Assembly (NCBI GenBank): GCA_016775335.1
Contig: JAEUGJ010000025.1
Location: 1-24,034, forward strand
DNA: 24,034 bases
Reading direction: 5' to 3'
Source of the DNA: Mogibacterium sp.
Lineage (GTDB): Bacteria > Bacillota > Clostridia > Peptostreptococcales > Anaerovoracaceae
In this document: positions 6,615-14,935 of the stretch, piece after piece
Layout of the letters: the number at the start of each line of letters is the position of its first letter
How positions within the stretch are numbered: position 1 is the stretch's first letter
Notes under the pieces: model-generated
What the model saw: only the letters and a program-made list of their open reading frames with translations
What the model was told of the DNA's origin: nothing
Databases searched by the model: none
Made by a program: the position numbers and the translations under genes

Positions 6615-8459
6615 TTATTTGATGACCTTTTTGTTTTTCTTAAAAGGTTCATACGGAATACCTGTCCACTCCAGGCCAACCTGACCGGAGAACTCCAGTA
6701 CGTTCAGACGAACGCCGTGAACGACAACGGACAGGAAACACATTACGATGTTCAACGCGTGTCCGATAAAGAATACCAGTGCGCCGACAATCACCAGCGG
6801 TCCGCCGAAGCCGGCCGCAATACCGTCAAAGCTCTGAGAAATAGCCAGGCCGGCCATTCCTACCGCGAAGAGTCGGATATAACTCATGATGTTTCCGAAA
6901 CAACTGATGGTGTCCAGGAATACGGTGAAGATGTCCGAAAGTCCGGACTTCAGCCCCTGTCCAAATGTCTTGTCCGGGGACATTCCGCCGAACAGAACAA
7001 CCATTGCAAAGGCCACGCCAACACCGACTGCAACCGGTGTCATGGTAATCTTCTCTCCGATAACCAGATTCAGGCAGAGCATGTACAGCGATACAATCGC
7101 AATCAGCCATCCCAGGTCTGCCAGCCAGCTCAGGTTCTTCTCCGAAATCTTCTTCTTTACGGAAATCAAACTTCCCAGGCACATCTGAATCGCACCCACC
7201 GAGAACGAGAATTTCATTATCATGTTCTGCTGGGTGGAAGCGCTCACGTTGAAGTATTCCGGATAACTTGCCATGCTTGGAATTACCAAGGATTTCAAGA
7301 ACGGAACCTTCATGGCGCTCTCCAGGCCGAACCAGGTACCGGTGATTGCACCCCAGACGATGGTTGCAAAAGAAAGAACGAACAGCAGATATGTCGCCGT
7401 GTTCTTTTTCTTCGTCTTCGCTACGTATCCGATGGTGCCAATGAGAATCAGCACACCATACGCACCGTCGCCCAGAATCATTGCAAAGAACAATGTGAAG
7501 AACAACAGGAACCACATCGAGATATCACTCTCTCTGTATCCCGGAAGAATTCCCAGGATGTTGTACAGCGGTTCGATGAGTCCGGAAACCTTGCCGAATT
7601 TCAGCTTGGTCGGAATCTTCTCATCATCGGCATCCACGCTCTCAATCGCATATGCCCAGCCGTTCTCTGCAGCGGATGCTTTGAACTCATCCACATCCGC
7701 TTCCGGCACATATCCGGACAGCCACACGAAGCGATCGTCGCTTCCGGCAGTCTGGCTGGCAGAAGAGTAATTCGCTTCATTCTGCGCCACCAGCATTGCA
7801 GCATTAAAGCTGTCCATGTGCAGCGCTGCGTCCTTCAGCGTCTCCACGCTCTTGTCGATGCCGGCCTGACAATCCGCTTCCGCAGCGGCGAGCTCTTCCG
7901 CTCCTTTTTCCGGAAGATTGAACTCACTCGCACCGAACTCCGGCGGAAGCTTTCCGATGGAAGCAATCAGCACTTCCTTCTTGATGTCCTTCAGGCGAAT
8001 CACCTGACGCTCTTCATCCGCCGCCAGGGTCGCATAGGTGCTCGCCGGTACGCGGTAAAAATAAAGTTCGTACTTCCGGTCCTTAAGCAGTTCCAGGTCT
8101 TCCGAGGTAATATCCCCCCAAGGAGAAATTCTCTCGATCTCTGTATGAAGAACCGATAGTTCCTGCTCAAGAACTGCCTTTCTCTCAACGGCACCCTTTA
8201 CCTCACCGTAGAACTGCTCGAACGCTTCGCCCTGAAGCAACGGTTTTGCCTGCAGGTTCTTCTGTTCTTTTTTGTCCGGGAGATATTCCGCAAGGGATGC
8301 GGTTAATTTGGACAGTTCGGTGAACTTTTCTGTCACGGCATGAACCGCGCCCTTCTTCTCAGCGATATGCATCACGCCGAGTTTTTCAAGTCCATCGAGC
8401 ATCTCTTTCTTTCGTGAAAGCGATGACACGACGTAGACCATTTTCATTTTCTCTATCAT
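6615..8459 (-). CDS. ntpI: V/A-type ATPase subunit I (membrane stator)
   Basis: The 614-aa protein has a cytoplasmic N-terminal half rich in charged coiled-coil segments, then about seven or eight membrane helices from around residue 310. The conserved SYIRLFAVGMAG contains the essential Arg529 that works against the rotor-ring glutamate, and the VVHGVRLNVLEF stretch follows near the C terminus. Subunit I forms the ion channels next to the K ring and anchors the peripheral stalk. Its ATG overlaps the stop codon of subunit D by four bases (ATGA), so the two are translationally coupled. Confidence 0.95.
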   Translation of the reverse strand: MIEKMKMVYVVSSLSRKKEMLDGLEKLGVMHIAEKKGAVHAVTEKFTELSKLTASLAEYLPDKKEQKNLQAKPLLQGEAFEQFYGEVKGAVERKAVLEQELSVLHTEIERISPWGDITSEDLELLKDRKYELYFYRVPASTYATLAADEERQVIRLKDIKKEVLIASIGKLPPEFGASEFNLPEKGAEELAAAEADCQAGIDKSVETLKDAALHMDSFNAAMLVAQNEANYSSASQTAGSDDRFVWLSGYVPEADVDEFKASAAENGWAYAIESVDADDEKIPTKLKFGKVSGLIEPLYNILGILPGYRESDISMWFLLFFTLFFAMILGDGAYGVLILIGTIGYVAKTKKKNTATYLLFVLSFATIVWGAITGTWFGLESAMKVPFLKSLVIPSMASYPEYFNVSASTQQNMIMKFSFSVGAIQMCLGSLISVKKKISEKNLSWLADLGWLIAIVSLYMLCLNLVIGEKITMTPVAVGVGVAFAMVVLFGGMSPDKTFGQGLKSGLSDIFTVFLDTISCFGNIMSYIRLFAVGMAGLAISQSFDGIAAGFGGPLVIVGALVFFIGHALNIVMCFLSVVVHGVRLNVLEFSGQVGLEWTGIPYEPFKKNKKVIK

Positions 8460-9070
8460 TGTGCCGCCTCCACCAATTTTTTCTTTGAAATCTTTCCGCG
8501 AACAACCGCCGCTGTCTGCTGGTCGCCCAGGTATACTCCGATTACTCGGATGTTTTCCTTGGCTTCCGGAATCTTAACCTTCTCGAACAGGTTTACTCTC
8601 TGGGATGTGGACCGAAGTTCTTTTTCCAGAAGTGCTTCCTGTTTCCGAAGGGTGGAAACCAGTGCATCCAGCCGCGCGATTTCGCGTAGTTTTACCAGTG
8701 CAGTATCCACCCACAGAGGATAGTCATCTACATCATACTCAACATCCTTGAATTTCAGCTCCTCGAACTTCGGAACCGTAACTCCGGCGATGTTCTCGTT
8801 TCTGCAGATTACTGTCTCTGGCTGAACAAGTGTGTCAATACTCTTGTCCTCGTCGAAGATCGCATTTTCTGCAAATACAGCTACCCAATCATCGAGATTA
8901 CCAATCATCTGAACACGTTCAGCTTCCTTCTGCGCCAATTCAGCTCTCGTTGTCATGATTACCTGCTGAAGCTGCTGTTTCTTGAGCTGCAGGGTTGGCA
9001 AATAGCGCTGATACTGTTTCAGAAGGTCCTTCTGCACTTTCTGTTCATTTTTAGTAAGTTTGATAGCCAC
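8456..9070 (-). CDS. ntpD: V/A-type ATPase subunit D (central stalk)
   Basis: The 204-aa protein has long helices at both ends. The N terminus (LTKNEQKVQKDLLKQYQRYL, then LQLKKQQLQQ) has the heptad pattern of the D-subunit coiled coil that turns inside the A3B3 head. It links ATP hydrolysis to rotation of the K ring. It lies 12 bp after subunit B and overlaps subunit I by 4 bp. No subunit F gene, the usual partner in the stalk, is present in the window. Confidence 0.92.
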   Translation of the reverse strand: MAIKLTKNEQKVQKDLLKQYQRYLPTLQLKKQQLQQVIMTTRAELAQKEAERVQMIGNLDDWVAVFAENAIFDEDKSIDTLVQPETVICRNENIAGVTVPKFEELKFKDVEYDVDDYPLWVDTALVKLREIARLDALVSTLRKQEALLEKELRSTSQRVNLFEKVKIPEAKENIRVIGVYLGDQQTAAVVRGKISKKKLVEAAQ

Positions 9071-9082
9071 TGTCTGCTCCTT

Positions 9083-10378
9083 TTAGTCCAGTGCTTCTTT
9101 CTTCGGCCATCTTTCCTTAACCAGACTTGTCTTGAGACCGGTTTCATTCGGCTCAAAGCATTCTGCAAGAATTTCCCAGCCAAGATCGAGCGCATCTTCA
9201 AGAGGAATATTTACACTAAGATCCATCAGCTTCTCTTCGAAAAGTTTTCCGAATTTCAGAAGCTTATCGTCCCATTCCGTCATAAGGAATCCCATGGATT
9301 TCTTCTCCAAACTTTCCTTATACTGTGCATACAGCTTAATCATTCCGTCCATTACCGCACGATGGTCATCTCTTGTCTTTCCGTTTACGTTCTGCTTCAG
9401 TCTTGAAAGCGAACCGAACGGCTCAATGTGTCCATTCTTCAGATAGTACTGACCCTCTGTGATATATCCGGTATTATCCGGAACCGGGTGAGTGACATCA
9501 TCGCCCGGCATCGTGGTTACGCCGAGGATGGTAATGGATCCGGCACCTTCAATGTCCACAGCCTTTTCATAACGAGAAGCAAGGCTGGAGTACAGGTCTC
9601 CCGGATATCCACGGTTGGACGGTACCTGCTCCATCGTAATCGCCATTTCCTTCTGGGCATCGGCGAAGTTGGTCATATCGGTGAGCAGTACCAGAACTCT
9701 CTTTCCTTCCAGCGCGAACTGCTCTGCAACTGCCAGAGCCATGTCCGGTACCAGGGTACATTCTACGATTGGGTCGGATGCGGTGTGGATGAACATTACG
9801 GTATGTCCCATTACGCCGCCCTTTTCCAGGGTATCTCTGAAAGTCAGATAGTCATCGTACTTCAGTCCCATTCCTCCCAGAATGATGACATCAACCTCTG
9901 CCTGAAGCGCGATTCTTGCCAGCAGCTGGTTGTATGGTTCACCGGAAATGGAGAAGATTGGGAGCTTCTGGCTCTCAACCAGGGTATTGAACAGGTCAAT
10001 CATCGGAATACCGGTACGAATCATTTTGTTCGGGAGAATACGCTTCGACGGGTTAAAAGAAGGTCCGCCGATTGGAATCATGTTCTCCGTCAGAGCCGGA
10101 CCGTTATCTCTCGGTACGCCGGCACCGTCAAAGATTCTTCCCAGAAGGTTATCCGAGAAGGATACCATCATTGGCTTTCCGAGGAAACGCACCTCATCGC
10201 TGGTTCCGACACCCTGAGCACCCGCAAATACCTGCAGGGATACCATGTCCTTATCCAGCTTAATTACTGTCGCATAACTGTCACCAACAAGAGCCAGGTC
10301 TCCGTATTTAACACCTTCCGCTCTTACTGTAACTACGTTACCGACAATAGATTCAATTTTCGTATATACTTTCTGCAT
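9083..10378 (-). CDS. ntpB: V/A-type ATPase subunit B (non-catalytic head subunit)
   Basis: The 431-aa protein has the alpha/beta-type ATPase fold without a P-loop: FSISGEPYNQLLARIA stands where the Walker A would be, as expected for B. Diagnostic stretches are LLTDMTNFADAQKEMAI, RGYPGDLYSSLASRYEKA and the C-terminal SLSRLKQN, which supplies an arginine to the catalytic interface with subunit A. It forms the hexameric head with A. It is separated from subunit A by 11 bp and from D by 12 bp. Confidence 0.97.
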   Translation of the reverse strand: MQKVYTKIESIVGNVVTVRAEGVKYGDLALVGDSYATVIKLDKDMVSLQVFAGAQGVGTSDEVRFLGKPMMVSFSDNLLGRIFDGAGVPRDNGPALTENMIPIGGPSFNPSKRILPNKMIRTGIPMIDLFNTLVESQKLPIFSISGEPYNQLLARIALQAEVDVIILGGMGLKYDDYLTFRDTLEKGGVMGHTVMFIHTASDPIVECTLVPDMALAVAEQFALEGKRVLVLLTDMTNFADAQKEMAITMEQVPSNRGYPGDLYSSLASRYEKAVDIEGAGSITILGVTTMPGDDVTHPVPDNTGYITEGQYYLKNGHIEPFGSLSRLKQNVNGKTRDDHRAVMDGMIKLYAQYKESLEKKSMGFLMTEWDDKLLKFGKLFEEKLMDLSVNIPLEDALDLGWEILAECFEPNETGLKTSLVKERWPKKEALD

Positions 10379-10389
10379 CTTATTGCCTC

Positions 10390-12126
10390 CTAGTTAACCG
10401 CTTTAGCGAGGTAGAAATCTGAAACCTTCTGCTTCTGTGCCTCGAATTCCGGTGTACCGAAGACGGTTCCATGCCAGTCAAGGAATTCCTGTCTAAGCTG
10501 ATTGAAGAAAGATCTGATTTCCTTCTTGTCCTGCAAGTCATAGGTTTTATTAATTACATCGTACATCATGTCGAACTCGATACGCTGTCTCTCCGGAGAG
10601 CATGCCGCATCGATTTCATCGAAGGAGTTCTGCTGGAGATATACCGCATCCAACAGCTCGCCCTTCTGATAGAATGTATAATCCTCTGAGGATGTACCTT
10701 CTTCGCCGACAACCTTCATCATCTGGTTAACTTCTACGCTCTTTCTGAGGATGGAGCGCGCGTTCTCTACTCGATCCATATCTACTACGCCGGTATATTT
10801 GGACCAAGAATCAATTGGGTGAATTGCCGGATATTTACGTGCATCGGAACGCTCTCTTGTCAGACCGTGGAATGCACCGACTACCTTCAGGGTTGCCTGA
10901 GTTACCGGTTCTTCGAAGTTACCGCCGGCCGGGGATACCGAACCGCCGATTGTAACGGAAGCAATTCGACCGTCGTTCAGTCTTACTTTTCCGGCTCTCT
11001 CATAGAATGCCGCAATGGTGGACTCCAGATATGCCGGGAACGCTTCTTCGCCCGGGATTTCTTCCAGACGTCCGGACATCTCTCTCATTGCCTGTGCCCA
11101 ACGGCTGGTGGAGTCGGCCAGAAGCAGTACGTCCAGACCCATCTGTCTGTAATACTCTGCCAGGGTTACTGCGGTATAGCAGGAAGCCTCTCTGGCTGCT
11201 ACCGGCATGGAGGACGTGTTACAAATAATAATTGTTCTCTCCATCATGGAACGACCGGTCTTCGGGTCTTCCAGTTCCGGGAATTCCTTCAGAATTTCTA
11301 CAACCTCGCCGGCACGCTCTCCGCAGGCTGCCACGATAACGACGTCCGCTTCACCGTTCTTTGCCTCACTGTGCTGAAGTACGGTCTTTCCTGCACCGAA
11401 CGGTCCCGGGATACAGAATGTTCCGCCCTTTGCAACCGGCAGGAATGTATCAATCGCACGGAGCTGAGTTACCAGAGGTTCATCCGGACGAAGTCTTTCC
11501 TTGTAGCACTTGTTTGCCTGTTTAATCGGCTGTGTAATAACCATGCTCAGGTTCATCTCTTCCCCCTTGCTGTTTTCGATTACACAGATTGTTGAACGAA
11601 CGTGATGCATACCAGGTTCAACGATGGATTTCACCTTCCAATCGGTTCCCTTCAGTGTGAACGGTACCATAATCTGGTTGGTGAACTGGAATTCCGGTAC
11701 GCTGCCGATAATGCTTCCGGCTTCTACCGAATCTCCTACCTTTACGCAAGGAGTGAAGTCCCATTCTTTGTCCGGAATCGGATCGAGGTACACACCTCTT
11801 TCCAGGAAGAAGCCACACTTCTCCGCCAGTTCCGGAAGCGGATTCTGAAGACCATCGAATACCTGTGTCAAGAGTCCCGGTCCCAGCTCAACGCTCATCA
11901 GCTCCCCTGTAAACTCTACAGGATCGCCAACCTTGATACCATTGGACATCTCGTAAATCTGCATGCTGGCAATTCCGTTATTGACACGAATAACCTCACC
12001 CTTCAGACGCTTTCCGTCAACGAGGATGTACGCTACTTCGTTTTTACGTACGGCACTTTCAAACTTTACGTTTGCAAGGTTGCCGTTAATGCCAGTCACA
12101 TAACCTGTTACTGTTTCCATTTGCAT
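10390..12126 (-). CDS. ntpA: V/A-type ATPase subunit A (catalytic)
   Basis: The 578-aa catalytic subunit has Walker A GPFGAGKT (241-248), the catalytic Glu270 in ACGERAGE, and Walker B LLLADSTSRWAQA (Asp338). It also has the large non-homologous insert (about 115-185) that distinguishes V/A-type A subunits from F1 beta. It hydrolyses or makes ATP at the A/B interface in the cytoplasmic head. The start overlaps no neighbour and lies 8 bp after the DUF2764 gene. Confidence 0.97.
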   Translation of the reverse strand: MQMETVTGYVTGINGNLANVKFESAVRKNEVAYILVDGKRLKGEVIRVNNGIASMQIYEMSNGIKVGDPVEFTGELMSVELGPGLLTQVFDGLQNPLPELAEKCGFFLERGVYLDPIPDKEWDFTPCVKVGDSVEAGSIIGSVPEFQFTNQIMVPFTLKGTDWKVKSIVEPGMHHVRSTICVIENSKGEEMNLSMVITQPIKQANKCYKERLRPDEPLVTQLRAIDTFLPVAKGGTFCIPGPFGAGKTVLQHSEAKNGEADVVIVAACGERAGEVVEILKEFPELEDPKTGRSMMERTIIICNTSSMPVAAREASCYTAVTLAEYYRQMGLDVLLLADSTSRWAQAMREMSGRLEEIPGEEAFPAYLESTIAAFYERAGKVRLNDGRIASVTIGGSVSPAGGNFEEPVTQATLKVVGAFHGLTRERSDARKYPAIHPIDSWSKYTGVVDMDRVENARSILRKSVEVNQMMKVVGEEGTSSEDYTFYQKGELLDAVYLQQNSFDEIDAACSPERQRIEFDMMYDVINKTYDLQDKKEIRSFFNQLRQEFLDWHGTVFGTPEFEAQKQKVSDFYLAKAVN

Positions 12127-12134
12127 ATCTCCTG

Positions 12135-12656
12135 TTATAAGTTATAAACGCTCTGTTGTACATTATCGAAGAGACGCTTGAATTCCGCCTCTCCCTTTTC
12201 CTTAACAAAGCAACTCTGGCGTTCCAACAATTTTAATTTGATCGCATATCCGAACAAGCACACGTCATCAAAAAAGTGACCGCCGGTGTAGTAATCCAGT
12301 GCTTCGAACTGGCGCACCAAAAGAAGCTTCTCTGCTTCCAGCGGATTTTTCGCAGTGATTGCAGCCTGTGCAATCTGTGTACTTTCCGGATCCTTCTCAT
12401 ATTCAGCCTGATAGGACTTTCCAAGAGCGGCGCTTCTCTGAGCATTCAGCTCTCTGAACAGACCCGTGTAGAATCCGGACCATTTCTTAAGGAGCGGACC
12501 CTCTGTAGAATCGAGAGTCAGATTTTTCAAACGCTCCAAGGTCTTATCACTTACGTTGTCCTCACACATGGCGATGAATTCATCGTAGGTGATTGGCATC
12601 TCTTCGTTCGCAGAAAGTTCCGGCAGGCTTGAAATTAAGTAGTAATACGAAGCCAT
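12135..12656 (-). CDS. DUF2764 family V-ATPase-associated protein (probable subunit C equivalent)
   Basis: The 173-aa protein begins MASYYYLISSLPELSANEEM, the hallmark start of DUF2764, and ends with a helix (LKLLERQSCFVKEKGEAEFKRLF) typical of the family. DUF2764 genes sit between subunits E and A in spirochaete, chlamydial and Bacteroidetes V-ATPase operons that lack subunit C. They are thought to be a divergent C-like coupling subunit; that role is inferred from position. Here it fills that slot, with 17 bp to E and 8 bp to A. Confidence 0.85.
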   Translation of the reverse strand: MASYYYLISSLPELSANEEMPITYDEFIAMCEDNVSDKTLERLKNLTLDSTEGPLLKKWSGFYTGLFRELNAQRSAALGKSYQAEYEKDPESTQIAQAAITAKNPLEAEKLLLVRQFEALDYYTGGHFFDDVCLFGYAIKLKLLERQSCFVKEKGEAEFKRLFDNVQQSVYNL

Positions 12657-12673
12657 ACTCTACCTCCTGGTTC

Positions 12674-13234
12674 TTAGAAATCCATCTCTCTGAAGTAAGG
12701 CATCAAGAGCTGCATAATCTCCTCATCGGTGCAATCGAAGTAACCGGAACCGTCCTTTGCGGCAAGCTTGAATCCGGAAGCAACTCCCTTTCCAACCTTG
12801 ACCTCAAGACCATTCTGGATTTCCTCCGCAAGCGCAGCCTTTAATTCATCGGTGACTTCTGCCACTTCTGCTGCATACTGAGACATATCCTCGCCATTGA
12901 CAACGGCTTTGATCAGCTTACCCAGAGCTTCACCCTTCAGGTCCTCGCGAACCTTCGCCTCCAGGATTCTGCCAACTTCACCCAGCACTTCCTTCTTAAA
13001 GGAAATTAGGGCATCTCTCTTTGCCTGCTCGGCATTCTCGATGGCACCCTCTCTGAGTGTTTTAATTTCTCTTGTGGCAGCTTCCTTTGTTGTCTTGGCC
13101 TCTGCATTTGCATTGGAAATAATCTCCTCTGCCTTTTTCTTGGCTTCAGCGATAATCTTCTCTGCCTGCTCATTGGCTGCATCGACACCCTCTTTGCGGA
13201 TGGATGAAACCAAATCGTGAATCTGCAATTCCAT
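12674..13234 (-). CDS. ntpE: V/A-type ATPase subunit E (peripheral stalk)
   Basis: The 186-aa protein has a highly charged N-terminal coiled coil (about residues 15-80, full of Ala, Glu and Lys) and a compact C-terminal domain, the standard subunit E layout. It forms the stator stalk that holds the A3B3 head. It is the first gene of the operon. The ATG at 13234 has AGGAGG 10 nt upstream, and a strong promoter lies about 97 bp before it. No separate G/H stalk partner is seen. Confidence 0.88.
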   Translation of the reverse strand: MELQIHDLVSSIRKEGVDAANEQAEKIIAEAKKKAEEIISNANAEAKTTKEAATREIKTLREGAIENAEQAKRDALISFKKEVLGEVGRILEAKVREDLKGEALGKLIKAVVNGEDMSQYAAEVAEVTDELKAALAEEIQNGLEVKVGKGVASGFKLAAKDGSGYFDCTDEEIMQLLMPYFREMDF

Positions 13235-13330
13235 AGACTGTTAACCTCCTGTTCTATGCGCATTCCACGTTTTCCGATATCTGTAGAACCAAATGCCTGA
13301 AAACAATACTTATGCATAACATTTTTACTG

Positions 13331-13359
13331 ATTATAGCACCAATTCATACCCTCGTCAA
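13331..13359 (-). promoter_or_regulatory. Promoter of the V-type ATPase operon
   Basis: TTGACG (13359-13354), a 17-bp spacer and a perfect TATAAT (13336-13331) on the minus strand. The start should be near 13324, giving a 90-nt leader to subunit E. Confidence 0.8.
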
Positions 13360-13705
13360 AAGAATGAAACCCTCGAAAAGCGAATAGTTTGTTAAATAAT
13401 TATTACACTTTTATTAATTAAAATTTTCTTTGCTATTAAAAATTTTTATACCGGGTTTCATATCCGTTTAAAAATAGGTCGCTGAGCTTTTTTTATTCTT
13501 CACATTCTTCACACGTTGTTCACATCAAACGAAATCTTTTTATACTCACACCTATATAGTTAAATTATTGTCCATTTCTCGCCGAAAAATAACTATATGT
13601 TTAAAAAAGGATACAAGAAATTTAAAATAATGATACTTTTTAAATTAAGCTTAACAAATGCGAATAATAAAGTGTTCTCCTTTCACATTTTCAAATCTAT
13701 ATATG
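13360..13705. other. AT-rich intergenic region with TTCACA repeats
   Basis: No credible gene lies in this 346-bp stretch; its AT content is far above that of its surroundings. It holds three TTCACA hexamers at 13499, 13508 and 13519, and an ATATAGTT/AACTATAT inverted pair around 13553-13597. It is upstream of the V-ATPase promoter, so it may hold upstream-element or regulator-binding sequence. A short plus-strand reading frame from 13597 runs into the next terminator and coding region and is not convincing. Confidence 0.5.
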
Positions 13706-13747
13706 CAAAAAAAAATTCTCACCACCGGACGCCTCCGATGATGAGAA
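13706..13747 (-). terminator. Terminator of the cation antiporter gene
   Basis: A 13-bp stem (13747-13735 with 13728-13716, two G-U pairs) with a 6-nt loop is followed by about ten U (13715-13706). It starts 16 bp after the antiporter's stop codon. Confidence 0.9.
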
Positions 13748-13762
13748 ATTATTTTTATTCTA

Positions 13763-14692
13763 TTACGCCAAGCAAAGATATGCGAAGTATCCCGCGTAGC
13801 ACAGCAGCATGACGATGCCGCAGGGTTTTCTCAATTCCTTGTGTTTTACCGTGCCGGCCCACAGCACCACAGCGGCCAGAATCGCTACGGCGACGTCCAC
13901 GACGAATTTCCGTTCAAAAGGAACCGGACAGATCAGCGCCGTTGTACCGATGACGAACAGAATGTTGAAGATATTGCTGCCCACGATATTGCCGATGGCA
14001 ATTCCAGCGTTTCCCTTTCTCGCTGCGGTGACGGAAGTCACCAGTTCCGGGAGGGACGTTCCCAGCGCCACAATGGTCAGTCCGATGAACCGCTCACTCA
14101 TGCCGAAATAGCGGGCAATCTCGGACGCCCCGCTGACGGCAAAATCACTTCCTTTTACTACCAGAATTCCGCCGATAACCATCAGCAGAAGACATTTCCA
14201 TACCGGGTGAATGGGGGTATCGCCATCCTCTTCGTCGGTACCTTTTTTTGCCATGACGAAAAGGTACCCCAGGTACACGAGGAACAGCGCCCACATCAGG
14301 ACCCCTTCCGCAAAGTTGACGGTTCCGCCGGTCAATCCGCAGATCAGCATAACCACGGTGATGGCCGTCATGAACGGCATCTCATATTTCAAGGTGGATT
14401 TCTGCACCGTCACGTTGGTGATCAGCGCCGTAACCCCCAGAATAACAAATACGTTCAGAATGTTGCTGCCCACCACGTTTCCGATGGTGATGCCGGCATT
14501 CTGCTTCAGTGCTGCGGTAATGCTCACCGCCGCTTCCGGCATGCTGGTGCCCATGGCCACGATGGTCAGACCGATGATCAGCTGCGGAATGCCCAGCTTT
14601 TTCGCAATGCTGGCCGAACCCTCCACGAACCAATCGGCGCCTTTTACCAGAAAAACAAATCCGACGATTAAAATACCCGCCTGTAATAACAT
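13763..14692 (-). CDS. CaCA-family sodium/calcium-type antiporter (YrbG-like), possible Mn2+ exporter
   Basis: The 309-aa membrane protein has about ten helices and both alpha repeats of the Na+/Ca2+ exchanger family. These are GTSMPEAAVS (48-57) with GNVVGSNILN (71-80), and GTSLPELVTS (211-220) with GNIVGSNIFN (234-243). Glu53 and Glu216 are the expected ion-site carboxylates. A hydrophilic cytoplasmic loop (about 149-163) separates the halves. The family exchanges Na+ or H+ for Ca2+. The yybP-ykoY riboswitch in its leader suggests that it is induced by, and may export, Mn2+; this is inferred from regulation, not shown by the protein itself. A GAGGT site precedes the ATG. It is a single-gene unit. 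Confidence 0.93.
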   Translation of the reverse strand: MLLQAGILIVGFVFLVKGADWFVEGSASIAKKLGIPQLIIGLTIVAMGTSMPEAAVSITAALKQNAGITIGNVVGSNILNVFVILGVTALITNVTVQKSTLKYEMPFMTAITVVMLICGLTGGTVNFAEGVLMWALFLVYLGYLFVMAKKGTDEEDGDTPIHPVWKCLLLMVIGGILVVKGSDFAVSGASEIARYFGMSERFIGLTIVALGTSLPELVTSVTAARKGNAGIAIGNIVGSNIFNILFVIGTTALICPVPFERKFVVDVAVAILAAVVLWAGTVKHKELRKPCGIVMLLCYAGYFAYLCLA

Positions 14693-14737
14693 TTTTCTAC
14701 CTCGCTTTCCTTATTCCCTTGCAGTAGGCAATAAGTA

Positions 14738-14778
14738 CAAAAAAAGAGACTCCTACTGCATCTAACAGTAAAAGTCTC
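14738..14778 (-). terminator. Riboswitch expression platform: conditional terminator
   Basis: A 13-bp stem (14778-14766 with 14758-14746, two U-G pairs) is followed by seven U (14745-14739). As at the P-type ATPase leader, the 5' arm contains the GAGACUUUU end of the aptamer, so aptamer and terminator compete. Confidence 0.88.
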
Positions 14779-14862
14779 GCTATTTAATCACTTTCCGAGT
14801 TATTCTTCAATAACTGTACTGACGAAAAAGTGAACACGTTCGGCTAGCTACTCCCTTTTAAC
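14767..14862 (-). promoter_or_regulatory. yybP-ykoY (Mn2+) riboswitch aptamer upstream of the antiporter
   Basis: On the minus strand the leader contains AAAAGGGAGUAGC (14859-14847), CGUCAGUACAG before a side hairpin, and AGCGAGACUUUU (14782-14771). These are the class-defining GGGGAGUAGC and GCAAGACC-like blocks at the expected spacing. The side arm differs completely from the other copy at 3237-3330, while the core blocks are kept, as expected of two true members of one riboswitch class. Confidence 0.9.
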
Positions 14863-14868
14863 TTTTGT

Positions 14869-14897
14869 ATTGTAACAAATTATCGTTTCGTGTTCAA
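14869..14897 (-). promoter_or_regulatory. Promoter of the riboswitch-antiporter unit
   Basis: TTGAAC (14897-14892), a 17-bp spacer and TACAAT (14874-14869), with the aptamer beginning a few bases after the expected start. Confidence 0.65.
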
Positions 14898-14935
14898 TAT
14901 GTTTTTCGGTTTTTTACAATCTGTGCGAGCCACCG

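Noticed and set aside
6717..8159. Long plus-strand open frame (480 codons) opposite V-ATPase subunit I
   Set aside because: Antisense shadow of a well supported gene; no start context and no domain.
9428..10393. Plus-strand open frame opposite subunit B
   Set aside because: Antisense shadow of a highly conserved gene.
13597..13812. Plus-strand 71-codon frame in the AT-rich gap
   Set aside because: It runs through the antiporter terminator and into its coding region and resembles no protein.
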